This document shows positions 9,783 to 17,649 of a stretch of DNA of 64,000 nt, piece by piece. The notes beneath the pieces are model-generated. The model made no database searches. It was not told the origin of the DNA and worked only from the letters and a program-made list of their open reading frames with translations. The DNA comes from an uncultured Bacteroidales bacterium (GTDB taxonomy: Bacteria; Bacteroidota; Bacteroidia; Bacteroidales; UBA932): contig CALVAJ010000001.1 of the NCBI GenBank assembly GCA_944325505.1, forward strand, positions 124,001-188,000, given 5' to 3'. The number at the start of each line of letters is the position of its first letter. Position 1 is the first letter of the stretch. The position numbers and the translations under genes were made by a program.

Positions 9783-12038
9783 ATGAAATCAAGTATAAAG
9801 AACATATTGTCTACAGCCTTTATCGCAGCCGTCTCCTTGACGGGATGCAAGAAAGGGCCTGATATGCCTATGGCCACTCTCGACCTTGGCATAGAGAGCA
9901 TCATCGCCCCTTATATGGGGGCCGAATATACGGTTTCCGTGAACAGCAACACTTCCTGGGAGGTGGTCTCCTCCGACGAGACATGGGCCTCTTTCTCTAC
10001 GGCTGAATTTGTCGGGTCCACGGAGCTGACTGTACGGGTAGGCGGCAATGATGGCGATGAAAGGACGGCTGTCATCACAGTCAGGTCAAAGGACGGCGGG
10101 CTCGTCAGGGAACTGCCTGTAGTCCAGGCCGGAGTTTCGTCCGAGGGCTACATATCCATAAGTGCCCTGAGGGAACTGGAGGGTGACGGGGACTATACCA
10201 TCACAGGCAATGACGCCAGGATCAAGGGCTTTGTCGTGACCGATGCCGTATCCGGCAACTGGTTCGAGAAGTCATTTGCCATAGAGGATTCTTTCTCGGA
10301 TGTAAATTCCGGTATAACTGTCAGTGTAACAGGTGATTACAGCGCGATTGAATTCGGCAATGAGATTTCCATTCCTCTCGAGGGTGCCGTGCTCGGCCGT
10401 AATGACAGCGGCTACCTCACCCTGACAGTTGCCGGGGAGCCTCAGCTGACAGAGACTACGCCTGTCGAGGTCAAGCCGCTCACGGTGGACCATGCTGCGA
10501 TGCAGACAGGTGACTATGAATCCATGTATGTCAGTCTCAATGACTTCCAGGTGGTGCAGGAAAGCATTGGCGGGACCTGGGCCGTTTCCCCGAAGTTCGA
10601 GAATGCGGACGGGGACCGCATAGTGCTGCCCGTATCGGAGAACGCCGTCTTTGCATCTGTTTCATATAACGAAGGAGTAGGTACGGTATGCGGTATCGCG
10701 GGCCCGGCGGGGACAGAGCCGGAGCTAAGGCCGGTCAACCTCGACGGCATAGACCTTTCCGTGATGCGCATCGGCGTCAAGCCTGGAATCAGGCAGCTTC
10801 CGTACGTGTTCCCGTTCTACTGTTCGGAACAGACAAATGAGACCCCTAAGTATATAAAATACAATAAGCTGTCATACAATGCTTCTACACAACTGGTTTC
10901 CGGGGTTATAGCCGAGGAACTTGATGAGACAGTCGGGGCTTATCTCGAAATGACTGTATATGGAAAATCCTCCGGAGATATATTCGGTCCAAACTATTGG
11001 GCTGAAGTCGGTGCCCATGACAATATCAATGCTTCAAGTTTTGTGTCGTTGGACAATGGAAAGACAACGCCTACATCAGAGTGCGGTTTCTGGCTTACCG
11101 TCCCTCTCCAGATGGATATGCCGGAGGACTTCAATGTTTCGTTCGGCCTTTGCGGGGCCGGGGACTGGGCCTTGAGTGAATGGGCATTGTCATATTCATC
11201 TGACAAGAAAGCATGGACGGAAGCCGGGAGTGTAAATATAGAACGGGTGACTGCCGGCGGAAGCTATTATTTCTATTATACTCTGCCTGTTCATCTTAAC
11301 GCTCCTATCCTTGCAGGAAACAACCTGTATCTCAAACTCACTCCGCAGGGCAAGCGCTCTATCAGCGGGGCGAATACAGCTGACGGGCACGGTAATTCAT
11401 GCCGTATAAGGCTGCACTCCGCTATCGTCATATCACAGGAGGTCGAAGGCGATACTTATGCTCCTGCCGGCGCCGTTTATTTCCAGCCGTTCGACAAGCT
11501 TACCGCCGGGATGGACTATTTCGTGGGCGAAAAGCTCGGGGCATTCGCGAACTACTGCGCAGGGGACATATCCACCTGGACCGAAGACCAGACCCAGGGA
11601 ATGACCGGCGAGAAGGTCATGGAGCGTCCTGGCTATGCCCAGATAAGCTATGCCAATACTGAGACTCCGTCCGTCAGAACTGAATATTCCAATGAATTGG
11701 GTTATCTGACTACCCCTGCGCTCGGAGTCTCCGGAGATCTCATGCTTTCATTCAAGGCTGCTGCATACAGGTCTCCTGCGATAAGGAGCAAAAACACTTC
11801 CGGGCCGCCTGATGTCCAGAATCCGGACATTACCGAGGCGGTCGTGGAGATCATCGGTGGCGGTACGATTAACGGCAGCACAACGGCTACAGTGACAGGC
11901 CTGCCTACAGACTCCTTCAAGACATTCACCCTGAACATCACCGGTGCGACAGCCGGCACGCAGATAAGGTTCACCAGCGCGCCTGCCGATGGCCAGTTCT
12001 CGAGGTGGTTCATAGACGATATACTTGTAACGAAGTAA
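9783..12038 (+). CDS. BACON / DUF5689-like (OB-fold-type) multidomain lipoprotein
   Basis: This 751-residue protein has a lipobox cysteine at residue 22 (LTGC). Residues about 30-115 form a BACON domain (YTVSVNSNTSWEVVSSDETW ... ITVRSKDG). Residues about 125-330 have a DUF5689-type, OB-fold-like pattern (ARIKGFVVTD, a KSFAIED strand, NEISIPLEGAVLGR, GYLTLTVAG). Two beta-sandwich regions follow; the last (about 590-751) ends SRWFIDDILVTK, as in surface jelly-roll domains. It sits between SusD and the EEP hydrolase. OB-fold modules of this style occur in extracellular nucleases, so a nucleic-acid or polyanion-binding role is possible. The BACON call is firm; the OB-fold reading is inference from the strand pattern. 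Confidence 0.7.
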   Translation: MKSSIKNILSTAFIAAVSLTGCKKGPDMPMATLDLGIESIIAPYMGAEYTVSVNSNTSWEVVSSDETWASFSTAEFVGSTELTVRVGGNDGDERTAVITVRSKDGGLVRELPVVQAGVSSEGYISISALRELEGDGDYTITGNDARIKGFVVTDAVSGNWFEKSFAIEDSFSDVNSGITVSVTGDYSAIEFGNEISIPLEGAVLGRNDSGYLTLTVAGEPQLTETTPVEVKPLTVDHAAMQTGDYESMYVSLNDFQVVQESIGGTWAVSPKFENADGDRIVLPVSENAVFASVSYNEGVGTVCGIAGPAGTEPELRPVNLDGIDLSVMRIGVKPGIRQLPYVFPFYCSEQTNETPKYIKYNKLSYNASTQLVSGVIAEELDETVGAYLEMTVYGKSSGDIFGPNYWAEVGAHDNINASSFVSLDNGKTTPTSECGFWLTVPLQMDMPEDFNVSFGLCGAGDWALSEWALSYSSDKKAWTEAGSVNIERVTAGGSYYFYYTLPVHLNAPILAGNNLYLKLTPQGKRSISGANTADGHGNSCRIRLHSAIVISQEVEGDTYAPAGAVYFQPFDKLTAGMDYFVGEKLGAFANYCAGDISTWTEDQTQGMTGEKVMERPGYAQISYANTETPSVRTEYSNELGYLTTPALGVSGDLMLSFKAAAYRSPAIRSKNTSGPPDVQNPDITEAVVEIIGGGTINGSTTATVTGLPTDSFKTFTLNITGATAGTQIRFTSAPADGQFSRWFIDDILVTK

Positions 12039-12051
12039 AATCCTGTATAAA

Positions 12052-12975
12052 ATGAAAAAAATGACATTTCTGATATCAGTACTTTTTATGGGCCTTGCTG
12101 CAGCAGGTTGCAGCGAGACCCTGGACAATGCCGACTTCATCGAGGATTATGTCTATCCTGAAGATCCGTCGGATCCCGGAGACGGCACGGATCCGGATGT
12201 TGTGGGCGAAAACCAGGTGAAGGTCATATCCTTCAACATGAGGACAGGCGGTGCGGACAACGGGACCCAGAATGCATGGGGAGCCCGCAGGGAAGGCATA
12301 CCGGCGATGATGGCAAAGGAGAATCCTACCGTCATGGGTGTACAGGAGGCCCTCAGCTACCAGCTTACTTTCGTTACGGAGAATGTGCCCGGATACGAGT
12401 ACTACGGAGTAGGAAGGGATGACGGCGGAAGCACCGGAGAGACGATGGCCATCTTCTACAAGACAGATGTCGTGGAACTCGGGGACCATGGCACATTCTG
12501 GCTTTCCGAAACTCCGGATGAGGTTTCATACGGCTGGGACGCTGCCTACAGGAGGACAGCGACATGGGCATTCTTTACAGTGAAGGCTACGGGAAAGAAG
12601 TTCTTCTATATCAACACCCATCTTGACAGTGAAGGCTCTGAGGCCCGCGAGCAGTCCATACGCCTTATCTGCGACAAGCTCGCCGAGCTGAACCCGGACG
12701 GCTATCCCTCCATCCTTACGGCGGACTTCAATTCCACTACGGACGATGCCATTTTCGACCCTCTGAAAATGGTCATGCATGATGCCAGGACTGATGCTGC
12801 AGTGACAGACCAGTTCGGGACCTACAACGGATGGGGCACGACCACCTCTGCGATAGACCATATATTCTATTCGGATTTCACTCCGCTCGAGTACCATACC
12901 ATCATGGACAGGTGGAACGGGGTGCAGTATATCTCCGACCACTATCCTATTTCGGCCCTGCTCGAATTCGAGTAG
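12052..12975 (+). CDS. Endonuclease/exonuclease/phosphatase (EEP) superfamily lipoprotein
   Basis: This 307-residue lipoprotein has its lipobox cysteine at residue 20 (LAAAGC), followed by an acidic Pro/Asp/Gly-rich linker. The EEP fold begins at about residue 55, and all catalytic blocks are present: SFNMR, VQEA with metal-binding Glu99, NTHLD, ADFN, AIDHI and SDHYP with Asp296-His297. The family hydrolyses phosphodiester or phosphoester bonds with Mg2+ (DNases, phosphatases, sphingomyelinase-like enzymes). The anchor should place it at the outer membrane. As the only enzyme in the ECF-controlled SusCD operon it hints that the substrate contains phosphate esters. A strong terminator follows. 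Superfamily confidence is high; the substrate is unknown. Confidence 0.9.
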   Translation: MKKMTFLISVLFMGLAAAGCSETLDNADFIEDYVYPEDPSDPGDGTDPDVVGENQVKVISFNMRTGGADNGTQNAWGARREGIPAMMAKENPTVMGVQEALSYQLTFVTENVPGYEYYGVGRDDGGSTGETMAIFYKTDVVELGDHGTFWLSETPDEVSYGWDAAYRRTATWAFFTVKATGKKFFYINTHLDSEGSEAREQSIRLICDKLAELNPDGYPSILTADFNSTTDDAIFDPLKMVMHDARTDAAVTDQFGTYNGWGTTTSAIDHIFYSDFTPLEYHTIMDRWNGVQYISDHYPISALLEFE

Positions 12976-12999
12976 GACTGCCGGAATTTGCCTGCAGGA

Positions 13000-13032
13000 G
13001 GCGGTGCGCATTGTCAGCGTGCCGCCTTTTTT
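13000..13032 (+). terminator. Rho-independent terminator of the ECF-SusCD operon
   Basis: GGCGGTGCGC (13000-13009) pairs with GCGTGCCGCC (13017-13026), including two G-U pairs, across a seven-base loop. Six Ts follow. It lies 25 bases after the EEP gene stop. Confidence 0.8.
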
Positions 13033-13109
13033 GTCATCCCTTCTGTCCGGATCCGTTCCAAAAATGTTTCCAAAAATGGATTATTGCGGACAATCATGTA
13101 AATTTTTAT

Positions 13110-13117
13110 TATCTTTA
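13110..13117 (+). promoter_or_regulatory. Candidate -7 element (TATCTTTA) for the pyrophosphatase gene
   Basis: TATCTTTA is one base off TAnnTTTG. It lies 53 bases before the hppA ATG in the gap after the upstream terminator, so a promoter is needed about here. Confidence 0.35.
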
Positions 13118-13169
13118 AAGGATTTTGACCCGGACATTATTAATAACCAATAACAATAACCGAAGTCTT

Positions 13170-15368
13170 ATGACAAATCTGTTTTATCTGGTGCCGGCGG
13201 CAGCGGTGATTGCGCTGGCATTCGCCTGGCTCTTTTTCCGTCAGATGATGAAAGAGAGCGAGGGCACTGTAACCATGAAGGAAATCGCGTTGTATGTGAG
13301 GAAGGGGGCGATGGCCTACCTGAAGCAGCAGTACAAGGTCGTGACAATCGTCTTCGTCATCCTGGCCCTGTTCTTTGCCGTCCTTGCTTACGGGTTCGGA
13401 GTGCAGAACCCGTGGGTGCCGTTCGCATTCCTCACCGGAGGATTCTTCTCCGGACTTGCCGGCTTCATCGGCATGAAGACTGCCACCTATGCCTCGGCAA
13501 GGACTGCCAATGCGGCCATGAGGTCCCTGAATTCCGGTCTGAAGCTGGCGTTCCGCTCCGGTGCGGTCATGGGCCTTACGGTGGTGGGGCTCGGGCTGCT
13601 CGACATTTCAGTGTGGTACATCATCCTCGACCATTTCATAGGCGTTGAGGGGCCCCAGAAACTGGTGGTGATCACCACCACAATGCTGACTTTCGGCATG
13701 GGTGCTTCCACGCAGGCCCTTTTCGCCCGTGTGGGAGGTGGTATCTATACGAAGGCCGCTGATGTAGGGGCCGACCTGGTGGGCAAGGTGGAGGCCGGGA
13801 TCCCGGAGGACGACCCGCGCAACCCCGCCACCATTGCGGACAATGTCGGGGACAATGTAGGTGATGTCGCCGGTATGGGCGCTGACCTGTACGAGTCATA
13901 CTGCGGCTCCATTCTCGCGACGACGGCCCTCGGCGCCTCAGCGTTCTACGGGCTCGGGGAGGATATGCAGCTCAGGGCAGTGTTCGCCCCGATGGTCATC
14001 GCCGCCGTGGGTGTCGTCCTTTCGATAATAGGTATATACACCGTACGGACAAAGGAGGGGGCCGGGATGAGCCAGCTGCTGAAGTCCCTCGGTTTCGGGA
14101 CCAACCTGAGCGCCGCCCTCATCGCAGTGGCGACATTCGGGGTACTGTACCTCCTCGACATCCCTAACTGGCTCGGGGTTTCGTTCTCTGTGATTGTCGG
14201 GCTCCTGGCCGGTGTCATCATAGGGCAGTCCACTGAATATTATACATCACATTCATACAAGCCTACCCAGAAGCTTGCGGAGAGTTCCAAGACCGGACCT
14301 GCCACGGTGATCATTTCCGGTATCGGGCTGGGCATGATGTCTACGGCCATACCGGTGATTACCATTGCTGTGGCTATCCTGCTTTCATATCTTTCCGCCA
14401 TCAATTTCGATATGGCGAACATGCTGACCGCCGAGAACCTGAGTCTGGGACTGTACGGTATCGGCATAGCCGCTGTCGGCATGCTGTCCACCCTGGGCAT
14501 CACCCTTGCTACCGATGCTTACGGCCCTATAGCCGACAATGCGGGCGGGAACGCCCAGATGAGCGAGCTGGACCCTGAGGTGCGCCGCCGCACCGATATC
14601 CTGGACGCCCTCGGTAACACTACCGCGGCTACGGGGAAAGGGTTTGCCATCGGCTCTGCAGCACTGACGGGACTTGCGCTGCTGGCTTCCTATATAGAGG
14701 AGATAAAGATCGGCCTTGAGCATATCGGGCAGACCGTGATCGAGGTCGCCGGGGAGGCAGTCAATGTCGCCGAGGCCACTATTCCTGACCTCATGGCGTA
14801 TTACCATGTGGACCTGATGAATCCTACGGTGCTTGTGGGTGTGTTCATCGGTGCTATGATGTCCTTCCTGTTCTGCGGCCTGACCATGAACGCCGTCGGG
14901 CGTGCCGCGCAGAAGATGGTGGCTGAAGTACGCCGCCAGTTCCGCGAGATCAAGGGCATCCTCACACGCGAGGCTGTCCCTGACTATGCGCGATGTGTGG
15001 AGATTTCCACCAAGGGTGCGCAGCATGAGATGCTTCTGCCGTCGCTTATAGCCATTATCGTCCCTGTGGTAGTGGGCCTTGTCCTCGGTGTCGCAGGTGT
15101 GATGGGGCTTCTGATCGGCGGGCTCGGCTCCGGTTTTGTCCTTGCCATTTTCATGGCCAATTCCGGCGGGGCATGGGACAATGCGAAGAAGTACGTCGAG
15201 GAGGGCAACCTCGGAGGGAAGAACTCCGAGTGCCACAAGGCCACTGTCGTGGGCGACACTGTCGGGGACCCGTTCAAGGATACTTCCGGCCCGTCCCTTA
15301 ATATCCTTATCAAGCTCATGAGCATGGTGTCTATCGTGATGGCGGGACTTACGGTGTGGATCCACTGA
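13170..15368 (+). CDS. hppA: Membrane-bound K+-dependent proton/sodium-pumping pyrophosphatase
   Basis: This 732-residue protein has about sixteen hydrophobic segments. The pyrophosphate-binding motif is ADVGADLVGKVEAGIPEDD, and the downstream acidic motifs DNVGDNVGDVAGMGAD and VVGDTVGDPFKDTSGPS coordinate Mg-PPi. It hydrolyses cytosolic pyrophosphate to pump H+ and/or Na+ out across the inner membrane. GNTTAATGKG at 482-491 has Ala486 and Gly489 where K+-independent enzymes have Lys and Thr, so the enzyme should be K+-dependent. Whether it moves Na+, H+ or both cannot be told from these motifs. I chose the ATG at 13170 because an upstream in-frame ATG adds a hydrophilic stretch with no homology-like features. 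Confidence 0.95.
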   Translation: MTNLFYLVPAAAVIALAFAWLFFRQMMKESEGTVTMKEIALYVRKGAMAYLKQQYKVVTIVFVILALFFAVLAYGFGVQNPWVPFAFLTGGFFSGLAGFIGMKTATYASARTANAAMRSLNSGLKLAFRSGAVMGLTVVGLGLLDISVWYIILDHFIGVEGPQKLVVITTTMLTFGMGASTQALFARVGGGIYTKAADVGADLVGKVEAGIPEDDPRNPATIADNVGDNVGDVAGMGADLYESYCGSILATTALGASAFYGLGEDMQLRAVFAPMVIAAVGVVLSIIGIYTVRTKEGAGMSQLLKSLGFGTNLSAALIAVATFGVLYLLDIPNWLGVSFSVIVGLLAGVIIGQSTEYYTSHSYKPTQKLAESSKTGPATVIISGIGLGMMSTAIPVITIAVAILLSYLSAINFDMANMLTAENLSLGLYGIGIAAVGMLSTLGITLATDAYGPIADNAGGNAQMSELDPEVRRRTDILDALGNTTAATGKGFAIGSAALTGLALLASYIEEIKIGLEHIGQTVIEVAGEAVNVAEATIPDLMAYYHVDLMNPTVLVGVFIGAMMSFLFCGLTMNAVGRAAQKMVAEVRRQFREIKGILTREAVPDYARCVEISTKGAQHEMLLPSLIAIIVPVVVGLVLGVAGVMGLLIGGLGSGFVLAIFMANSGGAWDNAKKYVEEGNLGGKNSECHKATVVGDTVGDPFKDTSGPSLNILIKLMSMVSIVMAGLTVWIH

Positions 15369-15407
15369 TTTATTGTTAATAAGAGGCAACCGATTGAAAT
15401 TTATTGT

Positions 15408-15415
15408 TAATTTTG
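15408..15415 (+). promoter_or_regulatory. Candidate -7 element (TAATTTTG) for the nagB-type gene
   Basis: This is a perfect TAnnTTTG motif 26 bases before the ATG at 15442. The hppA-nagB gap also holds two ATTGTTAAT copies (one overlapping this site) and a CAACCG/CGGTTG inverted pair, of unknown meaning. Confidence 0.4.
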
Positions 15416-15441
15416 CCGGTTGTACTAAAATTCTTAATGAT

Positions 15442-17358
15442 ATGAAGCATTTTTCATTGCCTAAGGATGGAGGCCTGATTGAGGCCGGGCTTCCAAAAGA
15501 TATCCTCCACAGTTATGAGAAGATACCTGCAGAGATTTTCGAGGAGTCTGATGATGCCAGTGCCGCGATTGCCGGAATCATAGTTTCCGCAATCAGGGAA
15601 AATGCCGGCAGGGTTTTCAGACTCGGACTTACTACCGGAGCTACTCCGGTGACGCTTTACAGGGAGCTTGTCCGCCTGTACAATGAAGGTAAGGTTTCCT
15701 TTGCGGATGTCGAGGTATTCAGCATAGACGAATATTATCCGGCAGTCGCTGCCGGAAGCCAGAGCAGGAACCACCGCCTTCATGATGAATTCCTTAATCT
15801 TGTAGATGTCAGGAAAGAGAATGTCCATATCCCTGACGGGAAAGGTCATGAGGACAATATTACCGAGTATTGCGCCGATTTCGACAAGGCCGCTTCCGGG
15901 CTCGACCTTCTGGTCATGGGTGTCGGAGAGCAGGGGCAGGTCGGTTTCAATGAAGCCGGTTCCCTGGACAAGAGCCGCACCCGTGTCGTACAGCTTTCCT
16001 ACAGGTCCAGAAAGGCACAGGCAAGGAATTTCAACGGAGACATGGCCGTTACTCCCAAGGCAGCCATTACAATGGGTATCTCAACCATGCTCAGCGCCAA
16101 ACGCGTAATCCTCATGGCTTGGGGAGAAGACAAGGCCAATGCAGTGCACGATATCATCGAAGGTCCGATCAATCCGGCTTGTCCGGCGTCATGGCTCCAG
16201 CTGCATGACAATATCAGCATGTACGTGGACGAGAACTCAGGCAGCCTTCTATCAAGGGTAGTCGCTCCGTGGCTCGTCGGACCGTGCGAGTGGACTCCGA
16301 AGTTCATAAGGAAAGCGGTCGTATGGCTTTGCGAGACAGTTCACAAGCCTATTCTTAAGCTTCAGCACCAGGACTATATCGAGAACTCTCTCGGTGAGCT
16401 TCTCGAGCAGAAAGGACCTTATGACAAGATCAATATCGATGTATTCAACGATCTCCAGCATACCATTACCGGATGGCCGGGCGGAAAGCCGAACGCTGAT
16501 GACAGTACGCGTCCCGTATCGTCGAAGCCGTTCCCTAAGAGGGTGGTGATTTTTTCACCGCATCCTGACGATGACGTGATTTCGATGGGAGGTACTTTCA
16601 TCCGTCTTGTCGAGAACGGGCATGATGTGCATGTGGCTTATGAGACTTCAGGCAATGTGGCCGTGCATGATGATGTAGTGCTCCAGCATATGGATACTGC
16701 ACACGAGCTCGGTTTCGCTGACAAGTTCGACGAGGTGAAGGCCATTGTCGCTTCCAAGAAGCCGGGAGAGCCTGAACCGAGGGCGTTGCTGGACATCAAG
16801 GCCGCTATTCGCCGTGCGGAGGCGAGGGCTGCGGTGCGTTCGTTCGGCCTGAACGAGAATACCAACGTCCATTTCCTCAATCTTCCGTTCTACGAGACGG
16901 GCGGCATAAAGAAAGGACAGCGCACGCAGAAGGACATAGACATCATCATCGCTCTTCTCCAGAAGGTAAAGCCTCACCAGATTTATCTGGCAGGGGATCT
17001 GGCAGACCCTCACGGGACCCACAGGGTATGTACCGAAGCCGTACTCGAGGCCCTGAACCAGCTGAAGGATGAGGCCTGGCTGAAAGAGTGCCATGTATGG
17101 CTCTACAGAGGCGCCTGGATGGAGTGGGAACTCGGGAAAGTCGATATGGCGGTTCCTCTCAGTCCGGACGAGCTTATCAAGAAGCGTCACGCCATATACC
17201 GTCACGTGTCCCAGAAGGATATCGTTCCGTTCCCTGGCGATGACCCTCGTGAGTTCTGGCAGAGGGCGGAGGACCGTACGCAGAATACGGCACGCCTTTA
17301 CAACGAACTGGGTATGGCCGAGTATCAGGCTATCGAAGTGTTCGTGAAACTCTTCTGA
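15442..17358 (+). CDS. nagB: Glucosamine-6-phosphate deaminase-like / PIG-L deacetylase-like fusion
   Basis: This 638-residue, two-domain protein is of the Bacteroidetes NagB type. Residues about 1-290 are a NagB/sugar-isomerase fold with the phosphate loop LGLTTGATP and SIDEYYP, whose Asp matches the catalytic base. Residues about 365-630 are a PIG-L/LmbE domain with the Zn motif PHPDDD and a downstream HGTH. NagB converts glucosamine-6-phosphate to fructose-6-phosphate plus ammonia. The loop that is normally GxGxDGHIAFNE reads GVGEQGQVGFNE here, so the ring-opening His is Gln166 and its Asp partner is Gln164, while Glu171 is kept. Deaminase activity is therefore uncertain. I used the ATG at 15442, as upstream in-frame residues are not family-like. 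Confidence 0.85.
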   Translation: MKHFSLPKDGGLIEAGLPKDILHSYEKIPAEIFEESDDASAAIAGIIVSAIRENAGRVFRLGLTTGATPVTLYRELVRLYNEGKVSFADVEVFSIDEYYPAVAAGSQSRNHRLHDEFLNLVDVRKENVHIPDGKGHEDNITEYCADFDKAASGLDLLVMGVGEQGQVGFNEAGSLDKSRTRVVQLSYRSRKAQARNFNGDMAVTPKAAITMGISTMLSAKRVILMAWGEDKANAVHDIIEGPINPACPASWLQLHDNISMYVDENSGSLLSRVVAPWLVGPCEWTPKFIRKAVVWLCETVHKPILKLQHQDYIENSLGELLEQKGPYDKINIDVFNDLQHTITGWPGGKPNADDSTRPVSSKPFPKRVVIFSPHPDDDVISMGGTFIRLVENGHDVHVAYETSGNVAVHDDVVLQHMDTAHELGFADKFDEVKAIVASKKPGEPEPRALLDIKAAIRRAEARAAVRSFGLNENTNVHFLNLPFYETGGIKKGQRTQKDIDIIIALLQKVKPHQIYLAGDLADPHGTHRVCTEAVLEALNQLKDEAWLKECHVWLYRGAWMEWELGKVDMAVPLSPDELIKKRHAIYRHVSQKDIVPFPGDDPREFWQRAEDRTQNTARLYNELGMAEYQAIEVFVKLF

Positions 17359-17387
17359 CCACTCTAACCCAACTATTATATAAACGA

Positions 17388-17421
17388 AACTCCGGAGGAT
17401 GTGAATTCTCCGGAGTTTTTC
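17388..17421 (+). terminator. Rho-independent terminator after the nagB-type gene
   Basis: AACTCCGGA (17388-17396) pairs perfectly with TCCGGAGTT (17409-17417), followed by Ts, 30 bases after the stop codon. Confidence 0.85.
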
Positions 17422-17528
17422 TTGTATTGCTGCTTTTTACTGTAGTTTAAACCATCTGCAAGGAGAAAGTAAACTTAGTAAATCGCTATATGCTAAATAA
17501 TTGGCAATTCTTGCCAGGTTTGCGGCGG

Positions 17529-17618
17529 TTACAGCCCGAAGGAGAACAGGTTTATACCGTCATAGACGGAACTGATGATTCCCAGAAGGAGCACGCCTGC
17601 AAGACAGAGCACCAGGCT
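17529..17618 (-). pseudogene. Remnant copy of the nuoN 3' end (candidate left boundary of an island)
   Basis: This 90-base stretch aligns without gaps to 37631-37720, the 3' end of nuoN, at 82 of 90 positions. It includes 42 consecutive identical bases (17577-17618). On the minus strand it encodes the last 29 residues of NuoN, from [14 protein letters not shown] to SFGL, plus the TAA stop. Most differences lie in the 48 bases nearest the stop. Similarity ends abruptly at 17619. Both copies have the same orientation, so they are direct repeats around the whole 17.6-37.6 kb PUL. The simplest reading is that this is the original nuoN end, displaced by insertion of the PUL segment. The rest of this spacer (17422-17528) holds nothing I recognise. 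Confidence 0.85.
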
Positions 17619-17649
17619 ATCAAAGTGTCCGGGAGATTCTTCTGAATCC

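Noticed and set aside
17422-17649. A second complete Complex I operon
   Set aside because: Only the last 90 bases of nuoN are present; similarity stops sharply at 17619 and no other nuo sequence is nearby.
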